A stretch of DNA of 64,000 nt, from the NCBI GenBank assembly GCA_947305705.1, contig CAMZEB010000001.1, positions 62,001 to 126,000 on the forward strand, written 5' to 3'. A program made the translations under genes and the position numbers. The first letter of the stretch is position 1. Each line of letters begins with the position of its first letter. Origin of the DNA: an uncultured Candidatus Saccharibacteria bacterium. GTDB lineage: Bacteria; Patescibacteriota; Saccharimonadia; Saccharimonadales; Saccharimonadaceae. This document shows, one piece after another, positions 1 to 9,214 of the stretch. Under the pieces are notes generated by a model that worked only from the letters and a program-made list of their open reading frames with translations, was not told where the DNA came from and ran no database searches.

Positions 1-41
1 TTTTTGCGCGCAAAAATAAAGCACATTAGGAGGGGACTAGT

Positions 42-605
42 ATGGATGACGAAAAGGATTACATCATCGTATCGGAACTAAGTAGAGACGAAAACTGTAT
101 GACGGAAAAACAGGCAAAAATTGTCACTGTTTTGATCACCGTCGGTTTTGTTGTAGCTATCGCCATTATGGTAATCCAGCTCGGAAGAAGCACTCCCGCT
201 AATTCCGACACAGTCGATGACATTATCGACAAGGTAGCGGCAGTCCGCGAAGACTATGAATCGATTATGACGAAGGCCGACACGGCCTTTCGGCAGAGGC
301 TAGCCCAATTCACTTTTGACGATGTGCTTGATATTCCAATGCTCCTTGAGAGTTATGGATACAAGAATGAAGATAAAAAGTGGGTCGGAAGAGCCGGAGT
401 GGTATCGTTCAATTTATTCGATTCGATTGTTAGTTTCACCAAAACAGATAGTAACGTTTCGTACCGAATAGTACTAAGCCAAAACGGCACGACAGCCGAC
501 GATTACTACTGTAAACTCGGCAAGGATATCTTGATTTTCAACGAAAGCGATATCTTTGCTTTGGGACGCGCTCTCGTCGGAGACGAAAGCGGATTCATCC
601 AATAA
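42..605 (+). CDS. Single-pass membrane protein of unknown function
   Basis: I do not recognise a family for this 187-residue protein. It starts with about 25 acidic and polar residues, followed by one hydrophobic segment (about residues 26-46) and then a soluble domain of about 140 residues, probably outside the membrane. The predicted helix just after the membrane segment is rich in Asp, Glu and Ala. The start is supported by a strong Shine-Dalgarno sequence (AGGAGGGG) 6-7 nt upstream. The gene ends at a strong hairpin terminator and its promoter lies before the window. It converges on the M16 peptidase gene, so it is a separate unit from the serS-secA cluster. Confidence 0.75.
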   Translation: MDDEKDYIIVSELSRDENCMTEKQAKIVTVLITVGFVVAIAIMVIQLGRSTPANSDTVDDIIDKVAAVREDYESIMTKADTAFRQRLAQFTFDDVLDIPMLLESYGYKNEDKKWVGRAGVVSFNLFDSIVSFTKTDSNVSYRIVLSQNGTTADDYYCKLGKDILIFNESDIFALGRALVGDESGFIQ

Positions 606-607
606 AA

Positions 608-637
608 AACACCCAGCCAAACGGCTGGGTTTTTTTA
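608..637. terminator. Bidirectional rho-independent terminator
   Basis: An 8-bp stem (611-618 with 623-630, loop AAAC) has an A-tract on its left and a T-tract on its right. It can end the small membrane gene on the plus strand and the M16 peptidase gene on the minus strand. Confidence 0.85.
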
Positions 638-1912
638 TACCGTGTCCAGAATACGTGTCCAAAGTTCATCAAGAAACGCTTTGTTCATATTGCCGACAAC
701 GGCAAGACCAGAAATGCCAGATTGCATAAAAATACGCGCGAGCTGGACAATAGTTCCCTTATCGATATTCTCTATCATCTTTGGCGCGTCAGACATTGGA
801 CGGAAAGTGCCGTTCGTAACATAATCACGCAGATAATACGCGCTAATTTGATCGGCGGTCTGTGCAAGCATCTGATGATGGCCGAGCGCATAAGCCTTAG
901 CAGCCTCAATGTCACTCTCGGAAATGTCACCATTAATAACCTTGCCGAGTTCAACTGCAATCAAATCAAAAAGATCGGCAGCATTCTCGGCATTTACCTC
1001 GCCGTCAAAGTCCCAAGTACTCGACCATTTGTCGCTCTCGGTCTGCGAACCCATACCATAAACAAGGCCTTTTTTACGGGCGGCGCCAAAAATCTTACTG
1101 CTCATAGTGCCATTCAAAATATGGTTGAGACAGCCCATCGCATACTGTTCAGACGGCGAAAGCGCGCGCTGAATCACGAAAGAAAAACCGAAGCTCATAT
1201 TACTGGCATCTTTGCGGCGAATTAGCACCGGGGACGAAGCGTGATAGGCAGATAGAGGCAACTCAAAGGATTCGCCCGGTTTGAGATCCCAATTCTCGAG
1301 CATACTAATAATCTTGTGCTTGCGACCGCGCAGATTGCCAGTAATAATAAACTGCATATTATTCGCAGTATGCGTACGGCGATAGTGGTCGCGCACGTCT
1401 TTTAGCTCGATATTATTAATCGTCTTGAGACGCTCGCCATAAGTTAAAACTTCTTCGCCGAGCATTTGCTGGAGTTTTGGCCAAATCAGACGAGAATAAT
1501 CATTCTGATAACCTGTAAGTTCTGAGCGGACATTGCCCTTCTCGGAGCGAAGTTCTTCCTCGTTGAAACGCGGGCTCGTAATTGCAAGCTCTTGGAGTTC
1601 AAGAATGCGCTCCCACTCAAAATCTGCACACTCAGCCTCATAGGCAATAAAGCAGTCAGACGTCCAGGCGTTATGGTAAGCGCCATTTTTTGTAAAATCT
1701 GCTTCATAGGATTGCTCGTCGCGGTATTTCGCATTGCGGCCAAAAGCCATATGCTCCATAAGGTGAGCAACTTCGTAGATTTCGTTAGATTTTACAAACT
1801 TGTTGCCAGCGCGAAATATCACCCGAATATTGAGAACGGGGCTACCTGGCGCATCGATAAGGAGGCCCTTGGCGCCATTTTTGAGCCGGACCTCCTCAAT
1901 TGAATGTCTCAA
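635..1912 (-). CDS. M16-family zinc metallopeptidase (insulinase/PqqL-like)
   Basis: This 425-residue protein carries the inverted zinc motif of family M16: HLMEH at residues 50-54, with the third ligand Glu at about 131, 76 residues later, inside an ELRSEKGNVRSE-like helix. The length matches one two-domain M16 subunit. M16 enzymes degrade or process peptides in a clam-shell chamber. No signal peptide is visible, so it is probably cytoplasmic. It begins with TTG only 2 nt after the secA stop, which suggests translational coupling; the AAGG in the secA tail may act as ribosome site. Its placement after secA hints at processing linked to secretion, but that is inference. Confidence 0.85.
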   Translation of the reverse strand: MRHSIEEVRLKNGAKGLLIDAPGSPVLNIRVIFRAGNKFVKSNEIYEVAHLMEHMAFGRNAKYRDEQSYEADFTKNGAYHNAWTSDCFIAYEAECADFEWERILELQELAITSPRFNEEELRSEKGNVRSELTGYQNDYSRLIWPKLQQMLGEEVLTYGERLKTINNIELKDVRDHYRRTHTANNMQFIITGNLRGRKHKIISMLENWDLKPGESFELPLSAYHASSPVLIRRKDASNMSFGFSFVIQRALSPSEQYAMGCLNHILNGTMSSKIFGAARKKGLVYGMGSQTESDKWSSTWDFDGEVNAENAADLFDLIAVELGKVINGDISESDIEAAKAYALGHHQMLAQTADQISAYYLRDYVTNGTFRPMSDAPKMIENIDKGTIVQLARIFMQSGISGLAVVGNMNKAFLDELWTRILDTV

Positions 1913-1914
1913 AA

Positions 1915-4833
1915 CTATCTGCGACCTTTTTTCTTGTTTTGGCGAGCTTTTTTCTTGGACTTGCGGGCGGCATTGCGCTTAGCATTGCGATCAGAGTTCT
2001 TGCTGGAAGCGCCAGATTTCTTGCTCATACCGACATTTGACTGATGTTCAGCGGCTTTCGTAATGCCGTGTTCGTCTTTGGAGAATTCGTCATCCATATT
2101 CTTGACACCAGCAGACACTTCATTAACACCCTTCTCGGTGGCACCTTCGGCCATCTTGGTAAGCTCAGTGTCGTATTTGTCGTCAGAAACTTCAGCCACT
2201 TCTTGCATACGAAGAGTGAGGAGAATCTTCATAACTTCCTCGCGGAGAGCACGCTGAAGACCATCGAAGAGCTTCTGCGACTCAGAGCGATATTCTACGA
2301 GTGGGTCACGCTGACCAACGCTGCGCCAGTGAATGCCCTCGCGGAGATGCTGCATATTTTCGAGATGCTGCATCCAGAGCGTATCGAGAACGTTGAGATA
2401 GACTTCGCGCTCAATCTTGCGCATAGTCTCTTCGCCGAATTCGAGCTCTTTGTCGTGATACATTTCTTCGACAGCGGCGAGCGCGAGTTTGTAGCGAGCC
2501 TTTTCTTTGCGCATAAGACCAATTGAATTAATTAGGTCATCATCAAGTGCGAAAACACGTTTGAAGTTTTCGGTAAATTTCTTGTTAATGCGAGAGCTGA
2601 ACTGAGTGAGTTCGGCGATTTCGTCTTTGTAAAGGCGAGAAATCTCTGGGCGAATGTTGTCGCCGTCGAGAATCTTGCGACGCATCGTATAGACAACCTT
2701 GCGGTGGCGATTAATGACGTTATCGTACTGAACAACGTTTTTGCGGGAATCAAAGTTGAAACCTTCGATACGTTTCTGAGCAGATTCGAGCGTGCGGCTA
2801 ACCATCTTGTTGCGAAGCGGCATATCATCATCAACGCCGAGACGCTTCATAATCATTGCAATACGGTCGCCCTGGAAGATGCGCATAAGGTCATCTTCGC
2901 AGCTTACGAAGAACTGAGTCGTACCAGGATCGCCCTGACGGCCACCACGACCACGGAGCTGATTATCAACACGGCGAGAATCGTGACGAGCAGTACCGAT
3001 CACGACGAGACCGCCGAGTTCTTTGACGCCTTTGCCGAGCTTAATATCGGTACCACGACCTGCCATATTAGTTGCAAGCGTAACAGCACCCTTCTCACCG
3101 GCTTTTGCGATAATTGCAGCCTCACGTTCATTGTTCTTAGCGTTCAAAATCTCGAATGGAATACCCTCTTTTTCGAGGTAGGCAGCGATGCGTTCGTTGT
3201 TTGCAATAGAGTCAGAACCAACGAGGACTGGCTGGCCTTTTTCGTGATATTTCTTCACTTCGGCAGCAATCGCTTTGAGCTTAGCAGCCTCGGTGCGATA
3301 GATTAAATCGTCTTTATCGACACGAATAATCGGCTTGTTAGGTGGAATCTGAATTACGTCGAGAGCGTAAATCTGCTGGAACTCCTCAGCCTCAGTAAAT
3401 GCGGTACCGGTCATACCGGCGAGCTTATTGTAGAGGCGGAAGAAATTCTGGAAGGAAATCGTAGCGAGCGTGGTCGATTCTTCACGAACCTGAACACCTT
3501 CTTTGGCCTCGATAGCCTGATGAAGACCTTCGTTGTAACGGCGGCCGTGCATAAGACGACCAGTATGCTCATCGACGATCATAACTTCGCCAGAGTTCGT
3601 GACGACGTAATCTTTGTCGCGCTTAAAGAGAGTTTCTGCGCGAAGAGCTTGCTCTAGATGGTAAACAATGCGAGTATTCTCGGTGCTATAAAGTGTCTCT
3701 ACGCCAAGAATCTTCTGAACTTTGTCGACACCCTCGTCAGTCAATGTGACGGTACGGCGTTTTTCATCAACGACATAATCTTCATCAGAAAGACGAGCGC
3801 AAACCTTAGCGAATTGATAATAGCTCTCAGGATTATCGGCGGCTGGAGCGGAAATAATCAAAGGCGTACGAGCTTCATCGATAAGAATCGAGTCGACCTC
3901 ATCGACGATTGCATAGTTCAACTCGCGTTGGCGTAGATATTCGGAATCCTTGACCATGTTATCGCGGAGATAGTCGAAGCCGAATTCGTTGTTCGTACCA
4001 TAAGTAACATCACATAGATATGCCTCTTTGCGCGTAGATGGCTTGAGGTGCTTCATACGAGGATCGTCGTGATCTTCATTGACGTAATTGCGGTCATAAA
4101 CGAAGCTTGCTTCGTTAATAATGACACCTACAGAGAGGCCGAGGAAATCATAAAGTTCGCCCATCCAGCCGGCGTCACGCTGAGCGAGATAGTCGTTAAC
4201 GGTAACGACGTGGACACCGCGACCAGTCAAAGCATTGAGATATACTGGGAGAGTTGCAACGAGAGTTTTGCCTTCACCAGTCTTCATCTCGGCGACGTTG
4301 CCTTCGTGTAGAACGATACCACCAATCAGCTGGACATCGAATGGACGGAGACCAAGAATACGGTCACTAGCTTCGCGGACGAGCGCAAATGCCTCTGGGA
4401 GAATCTGATCGAGGACTTTGTTATCGGCTGCGATTTGGGCCTTTTTGTCGATTTTCTTTGGCTTCTTGGCTTTTTCGACTTTTTTGCCTTTTTTGGCGTC
4501 CTTGCCCTTAACTTTAGCAAGAGCAGCGTTAGCCTGAGCCTGCTTGTTTAGCTTCTCGAAACGTTTCTTGAGCTCAGTCGTCTGTTCGGCGAGCTCCTTT
4601 TTGCTCATCTTGGAGTATTTTTTGGAAAGCTTGTTGATATCAGCGACACGCTTTTGAAGACGATGCAAAGTCTTCTTCTGTGCATCGCCGAAAATATGTT
4701 GCAACACCTTGGTAGTTGCGGTCTTATCGGCAAGTTTGTCGGTAGGTTTTTTGTCCTTTGGGGCCTTTTTGGCTTTTGGAGCCTTGGCCGGTTTTTCTGC
4801 CACCCTCTTCTGTTCTGACTTCCTCTCTTTCAT
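1915..4833 (-). CDS. secA: Preprotein translocase ATPase SecA with lysine-rich extensions
   Basis: SecA drives proteins through SecYEG using ATP. The protein has 972 residues. Walker A (KTGEGKT) lies at about 184-190 and a DEVD-type Walker B (VDEVDSILIDEAR) follows. The DEAD-motor helicase core with the TNMAGRGTDI motif and the wing and scaffold domains are all present. Three parts are unusual. There is a Lys/Ala/Pro-rich N-terminal tail of about 40 residues. A Lys-rich insert (about 105-131) sits before the conserved LPEAFALVREAS region, and as a result Walker A lies about 80 residues later than in E. coli SecA. The tail is very basic and lacks the C-terminal zinc-binding cysteines. The ATG lies 6 nt after a TATACT box, so a leaderless transcript can start here inside the serS-hpf-secA-M16 cluster. 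Confidence 0.97.
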   Translation of the reverse strand: MKERKSEQKRVAEKPAKAPKAKKAPKDKKPTDKLADKTATTKVLQHIFGDAQKKTLHRLQKRVADINKLSKKYSKMSKKELAEQTTELKKRFEKLNKQAQANAALAKVKGKDAKKGKKVEKAKKPKKIDKKAQIAADNKVLDQILPEAFALVREASDRILGLRPFDVQLIGGIVLHEGNVAEMKTGEGKTLVATLPVYLNALTGRGVHVVTVNDYLAQRDAGWMGELYDFLGLSVGVIINEASFVYDRNYVNEDHDDPRMKHLKPSTRKEAYLCDVTYGTNNEFGFDYLRDNMVKDSEYLRQRELNYAIVDEVDSILIDEARTPLIISAPAADNPESYYQFAKVCARLSDEDYVVDEKRRTVTLTDEGVDKVQKILGVETLYSTENTRIVYHLEQALRAETLFKRDKDYVVTNSGEVMIVDEHTGRLMHGRRYNEGLHQAIEAKEGVQVREESTTLATISFQNFFRLYNKLAGMTGTAFTEAEEFQQIYALDVIQIPPNKPIIRVDKDDLIYRTEAAKLKAIAAEVKKYHEKGQPVLVGSDSIANNERIAAYLEKEGIPFEILNAKNNEREAAIIAKAGEKGAVTLATNMAGRGTDIKLGKGVKELGGLVVIGTARHDSRRVDNQLRGRGGRQGDPGTTQFFVSCEDDLMRIFQGDRIAMIMKRLGVDDDMPLRNKMVSRTLESAQKRIEGFNFDSRKNVVQYDNVINRHRKVVYTMRRKILDGDNIRPEISRLYKDEIAELTQFSSRINKKFTENFKRVFALDDDLINSIGLMRKEKARYKLALAAVEEMYHDKELEFGEETMRKIEREVYLNVLDTLWMQHLENMQHLREGIHWRSVGQRDPLVEYRSESQKLFDGLQRALREEVMKILLTLRMQEVAEVSDDKYDTELTKMAEGATEKGVNEVSAGVKNMDDEFSKDEHGITKAAEHQSNVGMSKKSGASSKNSDRNAKRNAARKSKKKARQNKKKGRR

Positions 4834-4839
4834 CGTTCT

Positions 4840-4868
4840 AGTATATCATCTCAAGCCTGCTTCTTCAA
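4840..4868 (-). promoter_or_regulatory. Promoter of secA, leaderless type
   Basis: On the minus strand TTGAAG (inside the hpf tail) is followed after 17 nt by TATACT, preceded by TG (extended -10). The secA ATG begins 6 nt after the hexamer, so transcription should start at or next to the start codon. Confidence 0.6.
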
Positions 4869-5213
4869 AATACGCTTGAGGAATCCTTTCTTGTCATAGT
4901 TAGTTTTCTCAGTCTTGAAGCGGCGAATCTGACCATCGAGTTTAGCCTCAATAATATCAATGCCTGCGTAAACGTTCGAAGCCTCATCTTTGGCAGCGAG
5001 AACCTTACCGCCAGGGATATCCATAGAGACGGAGATTTCGTATTTGTTGCCGTGAGCGCGGTCAACTTCAGTTACAACAACCTTAGTGATGACATCTTTG
5101 CGGTGGTTGCGTGGAAGATGGCGATCGAGTTTACCAATTCGTTTGATAACGTATTTTTTGAAGCTCTCTTCTACTTTGTAGTTTGAGCCACTAATTTCAA
5201 TATTATCGATCAT
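4851..5213 (-). CDS. hpf: Ribosome hibernation-promoting factor, short form (HPF/YfiA family)
   Basis: This 120-residue protein matches the short HPF/YfiA (sigma-54 modulation) family. The beta-alpha-beta-beta-beta-alpha fold is visible: I-x-I-S-G start, helix VEESFKKYVIKRIGKLDRHL, then basic and beta stretches and the final helix INxIEAKLDGQIRRFK. The family binds the 30S decoding centre and idles ribosomes in slow growth. There is no C-terminal dimerisation domain of the long form. The start ATG overlaps the serS stop by one base (TAATG), so the two are coupled. Confidence 0.9.
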   Translation of the reverse strand: MIDNIEISGSNYKVEESFKKYVIKRIGKLDRHLPRNHRKDVITKVVVTEVDRAHGNKYEISVSMDIPGGKVLAAKDEASNVYAGIDIIEAKLDGQIRRFKTEKTNYDKKGFLKRILKKQA

Positions 5214-6514
5214 TATAGATTCTCCTTTCCATCCAAATATTTCTGCAAAACCTTTGGCACGCGAATGGTCATGTCAGGGTTTTGATAATTTTCGATAATT
5301 GCTATCATAATACGACCAAGCGCAAAGGCAGTTGCGTCGTTAGTATGAACTAATTCAATGGCGCCATCGTCGCGGCGAACGCGCGTCTGAAGGCGGCGAG
5401 ACTGATAATCGGTCATATAGTCAGCGGTATGAGTCTCGCGATATTTATCCTGGCCTGGGAGCCATACTTCAATGTCGATACCGCGAGCATCTGGCTTGCC
5501 GATATCGAAAGTACATTTGCGAATCACGCGATATGGAAGCTCTAGTTGTTCGACGAGCCAGCGCTGAATAGCAACGAAAAGCTCGTGCTCTTTGCGGCTA
5601 GTTTCCTTCGTAGAGAAGCTCTCCATCTCGAGCTTATCAAACTGATGCATACGAATAATGCCTTCCATATCCTTGCCGTAAGTACCGGCCTCTTGGCGGA
5701 AGCTGGTAGCGTAGCCAAGATAGCGAACAGGAAGTTCTTTTTCTTCAAAAATCTCGCCGGCATGCATAGAGCCAAGGACGTGCTCGGCGCTACCCTGGAG
5801 CCAGAGTTCCTCGCCCTCAATCTTGTAGCGATCTTCGCGTGGCTCTAGACGATCCATTGCGTCATACATTTCGGTGCGGAGCATAAGTGGCGGGAGGACA
5901 ATCGTAAATGGCTTTTCGGAAACCTGGCCAGTCAGACCGGCCTTGCCGACAATCTCTTTAATGATTTTTTCATCGGTGAGACTATTCATAACAAAGTTAA
6001 CGATAGCCATCTGAAGCTTGACCATATCGCCCTTGATGTAGGCGAAGCGAGCACCAGTAACTTTGGCGGCACGTTCTTTGTCGATCCAACCACGAGCTTG
6101 GCCGATTTCGTAGTGGTTCTTTGGATTCTTGATCTCAGGAATCTTACCGCAAACTTCAGCAACCTGGTTGTCGTCTTCGGTAAGGCCGATTGGAACGTCA
6201 TCTTCGTAGACGTTCGGCACTTGCTTGAGGAGGTCAATGAAAGATTTCTCTACCTCGGCGAGCTTTGGCTCTAGCTCGGCGAGTTTAGCTTTTAGTTCCT
6301 TGCCCTGTTCGATTAACTTTGGATCTGGTTTGCCACCCTTCATTTGCGCAGAAATTTGGTTGCGTTCCTGGCGGAGAGCATCAATTTCGCGCGAGAGGTC
6401 TTTGCGCTCATCGTCGAGACGCAAAAGCTCATCAAGGTCAATATCGTAGACCTTATTGTGAATTGCATCCTCAACTTTCTGGCGATTCGCACGGATGAAA
6501 TTTATATCTAACAT
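5213..6514 (-). CDS. serS: Seryl-tRNA synthetase
   Basis: Class II synthetase that charges tRNA-Ser. The 433-residue protein opens with the MLDINFIRANRQKVEDAI start typical of SerRS, then the long antiparallel coiled-coil arm (about 30-110). The catalytic core has motif 2 (RYLGYATSFRQEAGTYGKD) and a motif 3 arginine near ALGRIM at the C terminus. Full length for the family. It heads the serS-hpf-secA-M16 cluster. The ATG lies 10 nt after TATAAT, so the transcript has at most a few leader bases. Confidence 0.97.
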   Translation of the reverse strand: MLDINFIRANRQKVEDAIHNKVYDIDLDELLRLDDERKDLSREIDALRQERNQISAQMKGGKPDPKLIEQGKELKAKLAELEPKLAEVEKSFIDLLKQVPNVYEDDVPIGLTEDDNQVAEVCGKIPEIKNPKNHYEIGQARGWIDKERAAKVTGARFAYIKGDMVKLQMAIVNFVMNSLTDEKIIKEIVGKAGLTGQVSEKPFTIVLPPLMLRTEMYDAMDRLEPREDRYKIEGEELWLQGSAEHVLGSMHAGEIFEEKELPVRYLGYATSFRQEAGTYGKDMEGIIRMHQFDKLEMESFSTKETSRKEHELFVAIQRWLVEQLELPYRVIRKCTFDIGKPDARGIDIEVWLPGQDKYRETHTADYMTDYQSRRLQTRVRRDDGAIELVHTNDATAFALGRIMIAIIENYQNPDMTIRVPKVLQKYLDGKENL

Positions 6515-6524
6515 ATTAGTAATT

Positions 6525-6530
6525 ATTATA
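6525..6530 (-). promoter_or_regulatory. Extended -10 box of serS
   Basis: TGC-TATAAT on the minus strand, with 10 nt between the hexamer and the serS ATG. This implies a leader of about 3-4 nt and no room for a Shine-Dalgarno sequence. Confidence 0.6.
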
Positions 6531-6561
6531 GCACGCTAAACAGCGTATTGGCGGATTGTAA

Positions 6562-6637
6562 TGGTACACCCGGCGGGAGTCGAACCCACGACACCTGGTA
6601 CCGGAAACCAGTGCTCTATCCACTGAGCTACGGGTGC
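6562..6637 (-). tRNA. tRNA-Arg (anticodon CCG)
   Basis: A complete 76-nt cloverleaf with encoded CCA. The anticodon loop TTCCGGT gives CCG (codon CGG). The acceptor stem is 7 bp with a G1-U72 pair, and the TTCGACT T-loop is intact. A TGT-TATAAT extended -10 box ends 9 nt before the mature 5' end (6647-6652). Confidence 0.95.
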
Positions 6638-6646
6638 ACTTTCTTA

Positions 6647-6652
6647 ATTATA
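6647..6652 (-). promoter_or_regulatory. Extended -10 box of tRNA-Arg(CCG)
   Basis: TATAAT preceded by TG, 9 nt before the tRNA 5' end, so the primary transcript should begin only 2-3 nt before mature G1. Confidence 0.6.
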
Positions 6653-6730
6653 ACAGATTAGAAATCGTATATTTACGTATGGTTTTTCTGGCATAAGCAT
6701 TATATAATTAATGTAAGTAAGGGAGGTCAA

Positions 6731-8995
6731 ATGACAAAAGTCAAAAAAATTATCACAAAGGCAGCATTCGCCATCTCTGCCGCTGTGATAAGTGCAGTCG
6801 GTCCGTGTTCGCAATTCAGCGCATTTGCATACGATTTTACCGATAATGAAATTATCGTTAAAGCAACTGGCGCAACTGCGACGGAAGGGATCCAAGGTAC
6901 TACAGATTTTACCTGGACAATTGCAGGTACCGATGTCACGCTCGGCACTGGCTCCGGCGTCAATGTCGTAAATGGTGATGGTGACGAAAAAGTCATCAGC
7001 TTCGTCGAGGGTGCCTATGGCCTAAAGCAAGGCTTAAGCCTCTTTTATCATGGCAATTTCTGTAGCCAATACGATGCAATTATCGATGCGCCAAGTGTGC
7101 AATGGCGAACGAATTTAAATTGTGATTACGCCGAACCGAGCGAACATGGCGGTGACCAGACTGAATTATCCGTTTCCAGCGACGCAAATATTCCAAACGA
7201 TATCAATACATTCATTCTTACCGTTCAGCCTAAAAGCGAAGAGCAGACCTACTTCTCTGCAATCTTCGATAATGTCGAGCAATACGACACTGAGAACGGT
7301 TCATATGTTATCGTCGGTTCAGGCGGCGATAGCTTCCCTGGCAAGCATTTCACATTAACTTCTTCAATGTTTATTGGTGGTAAAGGTGATGACCAAGTAA
7401 CAATTTATTCCGTTGATACTACCGATGGTGACGCCTATAGGCACTTAACTATTACGATTTCCGGCGAAGATTTCAATCCTGAAACAATGGCCCTCTTCCT
7501 CCATGGAGATAATAACTATCAGCAAGAGACTACTTGCGCTATACATAATGACGAATGTGTTGTCGAATTTAGTGACTACAATATTCCTGATGGCGTCAAT
7601 GTCGATATCCTCCCGAAGGGTGGACAAGCCCCAGAACCGGACCCAGATCCAGAACCATCACACCCTGGCAATCCGACCGATGCGACCGTCACTATTCATG
7701 GCAGCAACGGTTCGAAATCATTCTATAAGAGCCGCGTAGCTATCAATAACGTAAATGTCATCGAAAACGACGAATGCGAGTGGGATGATTCTGGTTCTAC
7801 TTGTGCTGATTCGTATACCAGGAACATGACCTATAACAAAGAGGATGACGTTAATACGGTCGAAATCCGCTTCAGCCCATTATTCATCTACAAGATTCAA
7901 GGTCCGATCGTAATTAACAATATTTCATACGATGTGCCGTTTAACTATTCCAACCGTGCCGAATGGCTCGCTCATTACGCGCAACAAGAGGTTACATTTG
8001 AGCTTACAAATGTTCCTTATGATGCCACTGGTTACGATATCGAAGTTAATGTGATTGAGGCCGGCGAAGATGTCTTTATCGGCAACTTCCTCTGGTCCAA
8101 CGATCCAAAAGATGAAGGCGAAGATGACTATATTGGTCACGCTCGTCTCGAAATGGTTAGCTTGCTCTGCCATATTGACGAAGGAAACGATATTCTTATA
8201 ACCCCTGAAACAGAAAATATTCCAGATGGATGTGTTGTTGAATTCGGAGAAAACGATGACGGCACAGTTGGCTCACTAGTCGTGCCTGATGGCAGCGTTG
8301 CTACAATCAAAATTTGGACCGAATACGGCTGGCAGGTCACTTCATTTGGCATCAACAGCCAAAATGTCGATGTCGATCCAGATAAAATCGCTGAATATAC
8401 ATTCACGATTGGCAAAGGCAATTACCACCTCGGCGCAGTCGTCGAGCAAACCGAAGATGAAGTTAATACCGAATCAGAAAAAATCAAGGCAGGTTCGATT
8501 GAACTAGGTGGCGACGAAATCGATGAAGGTACCGCAATGCTCACCGTTAGCGATGCTGACTTGAGCGACGAAGACCGCGAGCGCTTCCAGAACGAAGCCG
8601 GCGACTATAATGTTACGACTTACCTCGAGATTGATTTGGATCAGATCTTCTATGATGGCCACGGCGATTACTGGAAGGGTGCCGAGATGAAAGAGCTCGA
8701 CAACGAAGCAACAATTACACTTCAGCTCGAGGATGGCGTCGACGGCAACTCAGTCATAATCGTCCACCAAAAGCACGATGGCACTTACGAGGTAATTCCT
8801 GCGACTTACGACCCAGTAACAAATACAATCACCTTCAAGACATCTAGCTTCTCAAACTACGCAATCGCTTCAAAGACGGTCGATACGCCAAATACTGGCG
8901 ATATGATCGCAAAATATCTCTTGATATTCTTCGCTAGCGCAAGCGTGTTTACACTAGCAATTCTAGTAGCTCGCAAGAGTAAGAAAGAAGCATAA
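6731..8995 (+). CDS. Sortase-anchored surface protein
   Basis: A 754-residue secreted protein. The signal peptide (about 1-33) has a lysine-rich start, a hydrophobic core and a likely cut after SAFA. The long extracellular part is acidic and rich in beta-type sequence, with a proline/Asp-rich linker (PEPDPDPEPSHP) at about 305. The C terminus has a complete cell-wall sorting signal: TPNTGD, then a hydrophobic helix and the basic tail RKSKKEA. TPNTG is a variant of LPxTG. An AGGGAGGTC Shine-Dalgarno precedes the ATG. The gene sits alone between two tRNA-Arg genes and has its own terminator. No family was recognised for the ectodomain; an adhesin role is inference. Confidence 0.88.
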   Translation: MTKVKKIITKAAFAISAAVISAVGPCSQFSAFAYDFTDNEIIVKATGATATEGIQGTTDFTWTIAGTDVTLGTGSGVNVVNGDGDEKVISFVEGAYGLKQGLSLFYHGNFCSQYDAIIDAPSVQWRTNLNCDYAEPSEHGGDQTELSVSSDANIPNDINTFILTVQPKSEEQTYFSAIFDNVEQYDTENGSYVIVGSGGDSFPGKHFTLTSSMFIGGKGDDQVTIYSVDTTDGDAYRHLTITISGEDFNPETMALFLHGDNNYQQETTCAIHNDECVVEFSDYNIPDGVNVDILPKGGQAPEPDPDPEPSHPGNPTDATVTIHGSNGSKSFYKSRVAINNVNVIENDECEWDDSGSTCADSYTRNMTYNKEDDVNTVEIRFSPLFIYKIQGPIVINNISYDVPFNYSNRAEWLAHYAQQEVTFELTNVPYDATGYDIEVNVIEAGEDVFIGNFLWSNDPKDEGEDDYIGHARLEMVSLLCHIDEGNDILITPETENIPDGCVVEFGENDDGTVGSLVVPDGSVATIKIWTEYGWQVTSFGINSQNVDVDPDKIAEYTFTIGKGNYHLGAVVEQTEDEVNTESEKIKAGSIELGGDEIDEGTAMLTVSDADLSDEDRERFQNEAGDYNVTTYLEIDLDQIFYDGHGDYWKGAEMKELDNEATITLQLEDGVDGNSVIIVHQKHDGTYEVIPATYDPVTNTITFKTSSFSNYAIASKTVDTPNTGDMIAKYLLIFFASASVFTLAILVARKSKKEA

Positions 8996-9013
8996 TATTC
9001 CTTTGTAAGATAT

Positions 9014-9041
9014 AAAAAGCAGGCCGCGCGCCTGCTTTTTT
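9014..9041 (+). terminator. Rho-independent terminator of the TPNTG surface protein
   Basis: Stem AAAAAGCAGGC (9014-9024) with its complement ending 9040, short GC loop, then a T-tract. Confidence 0.85.
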
Positions 9042-9122
9042 AATGATATGTTTTGTCTATCTCAGCTACCATCTCATCGAGTTTCGTGACTTTTGTTCGT
9101 GGATCGCAATTCAATACCTAGT

Positions 9123-9199
9123 TGGTACACCCGGAGAGATTCGAACTCACGACCCCCTGTTCCGAAGACAGGTGCTCTAATCCACTGAGCTACGGGTGC
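9123..9199 (-). tRNA. tRNA-Arg (anticodon TCG)
   Basis: A complete 77-nt cloverleaf with encoded CCA. The anticodon loop CTTCGGA gives TCG (codon CGA). Its acceptor stem and D-arm are almost the same as those of tRNA-Arg(CCG) 2.5 kb away. An extended -10 box (TGC-TATAAT, 9208-9213) ends 8 nt before the 5' end. Confidence 0.95.
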
Positions 9200-9207
9200 A
9201 TGGGGTA

Positions 9208-9213
9208 ATTATA
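9208..9213 (-). promoter_or_regulatory. Extended -10 box of tRNA-Arg(TCG)
   Basis: TATAAT preceded by TGC; 8 nt separate it from tRNA G1, so the precursor has almost no 5' leader. Confidence 0.6.
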
Positions 9214-9214
9214 G

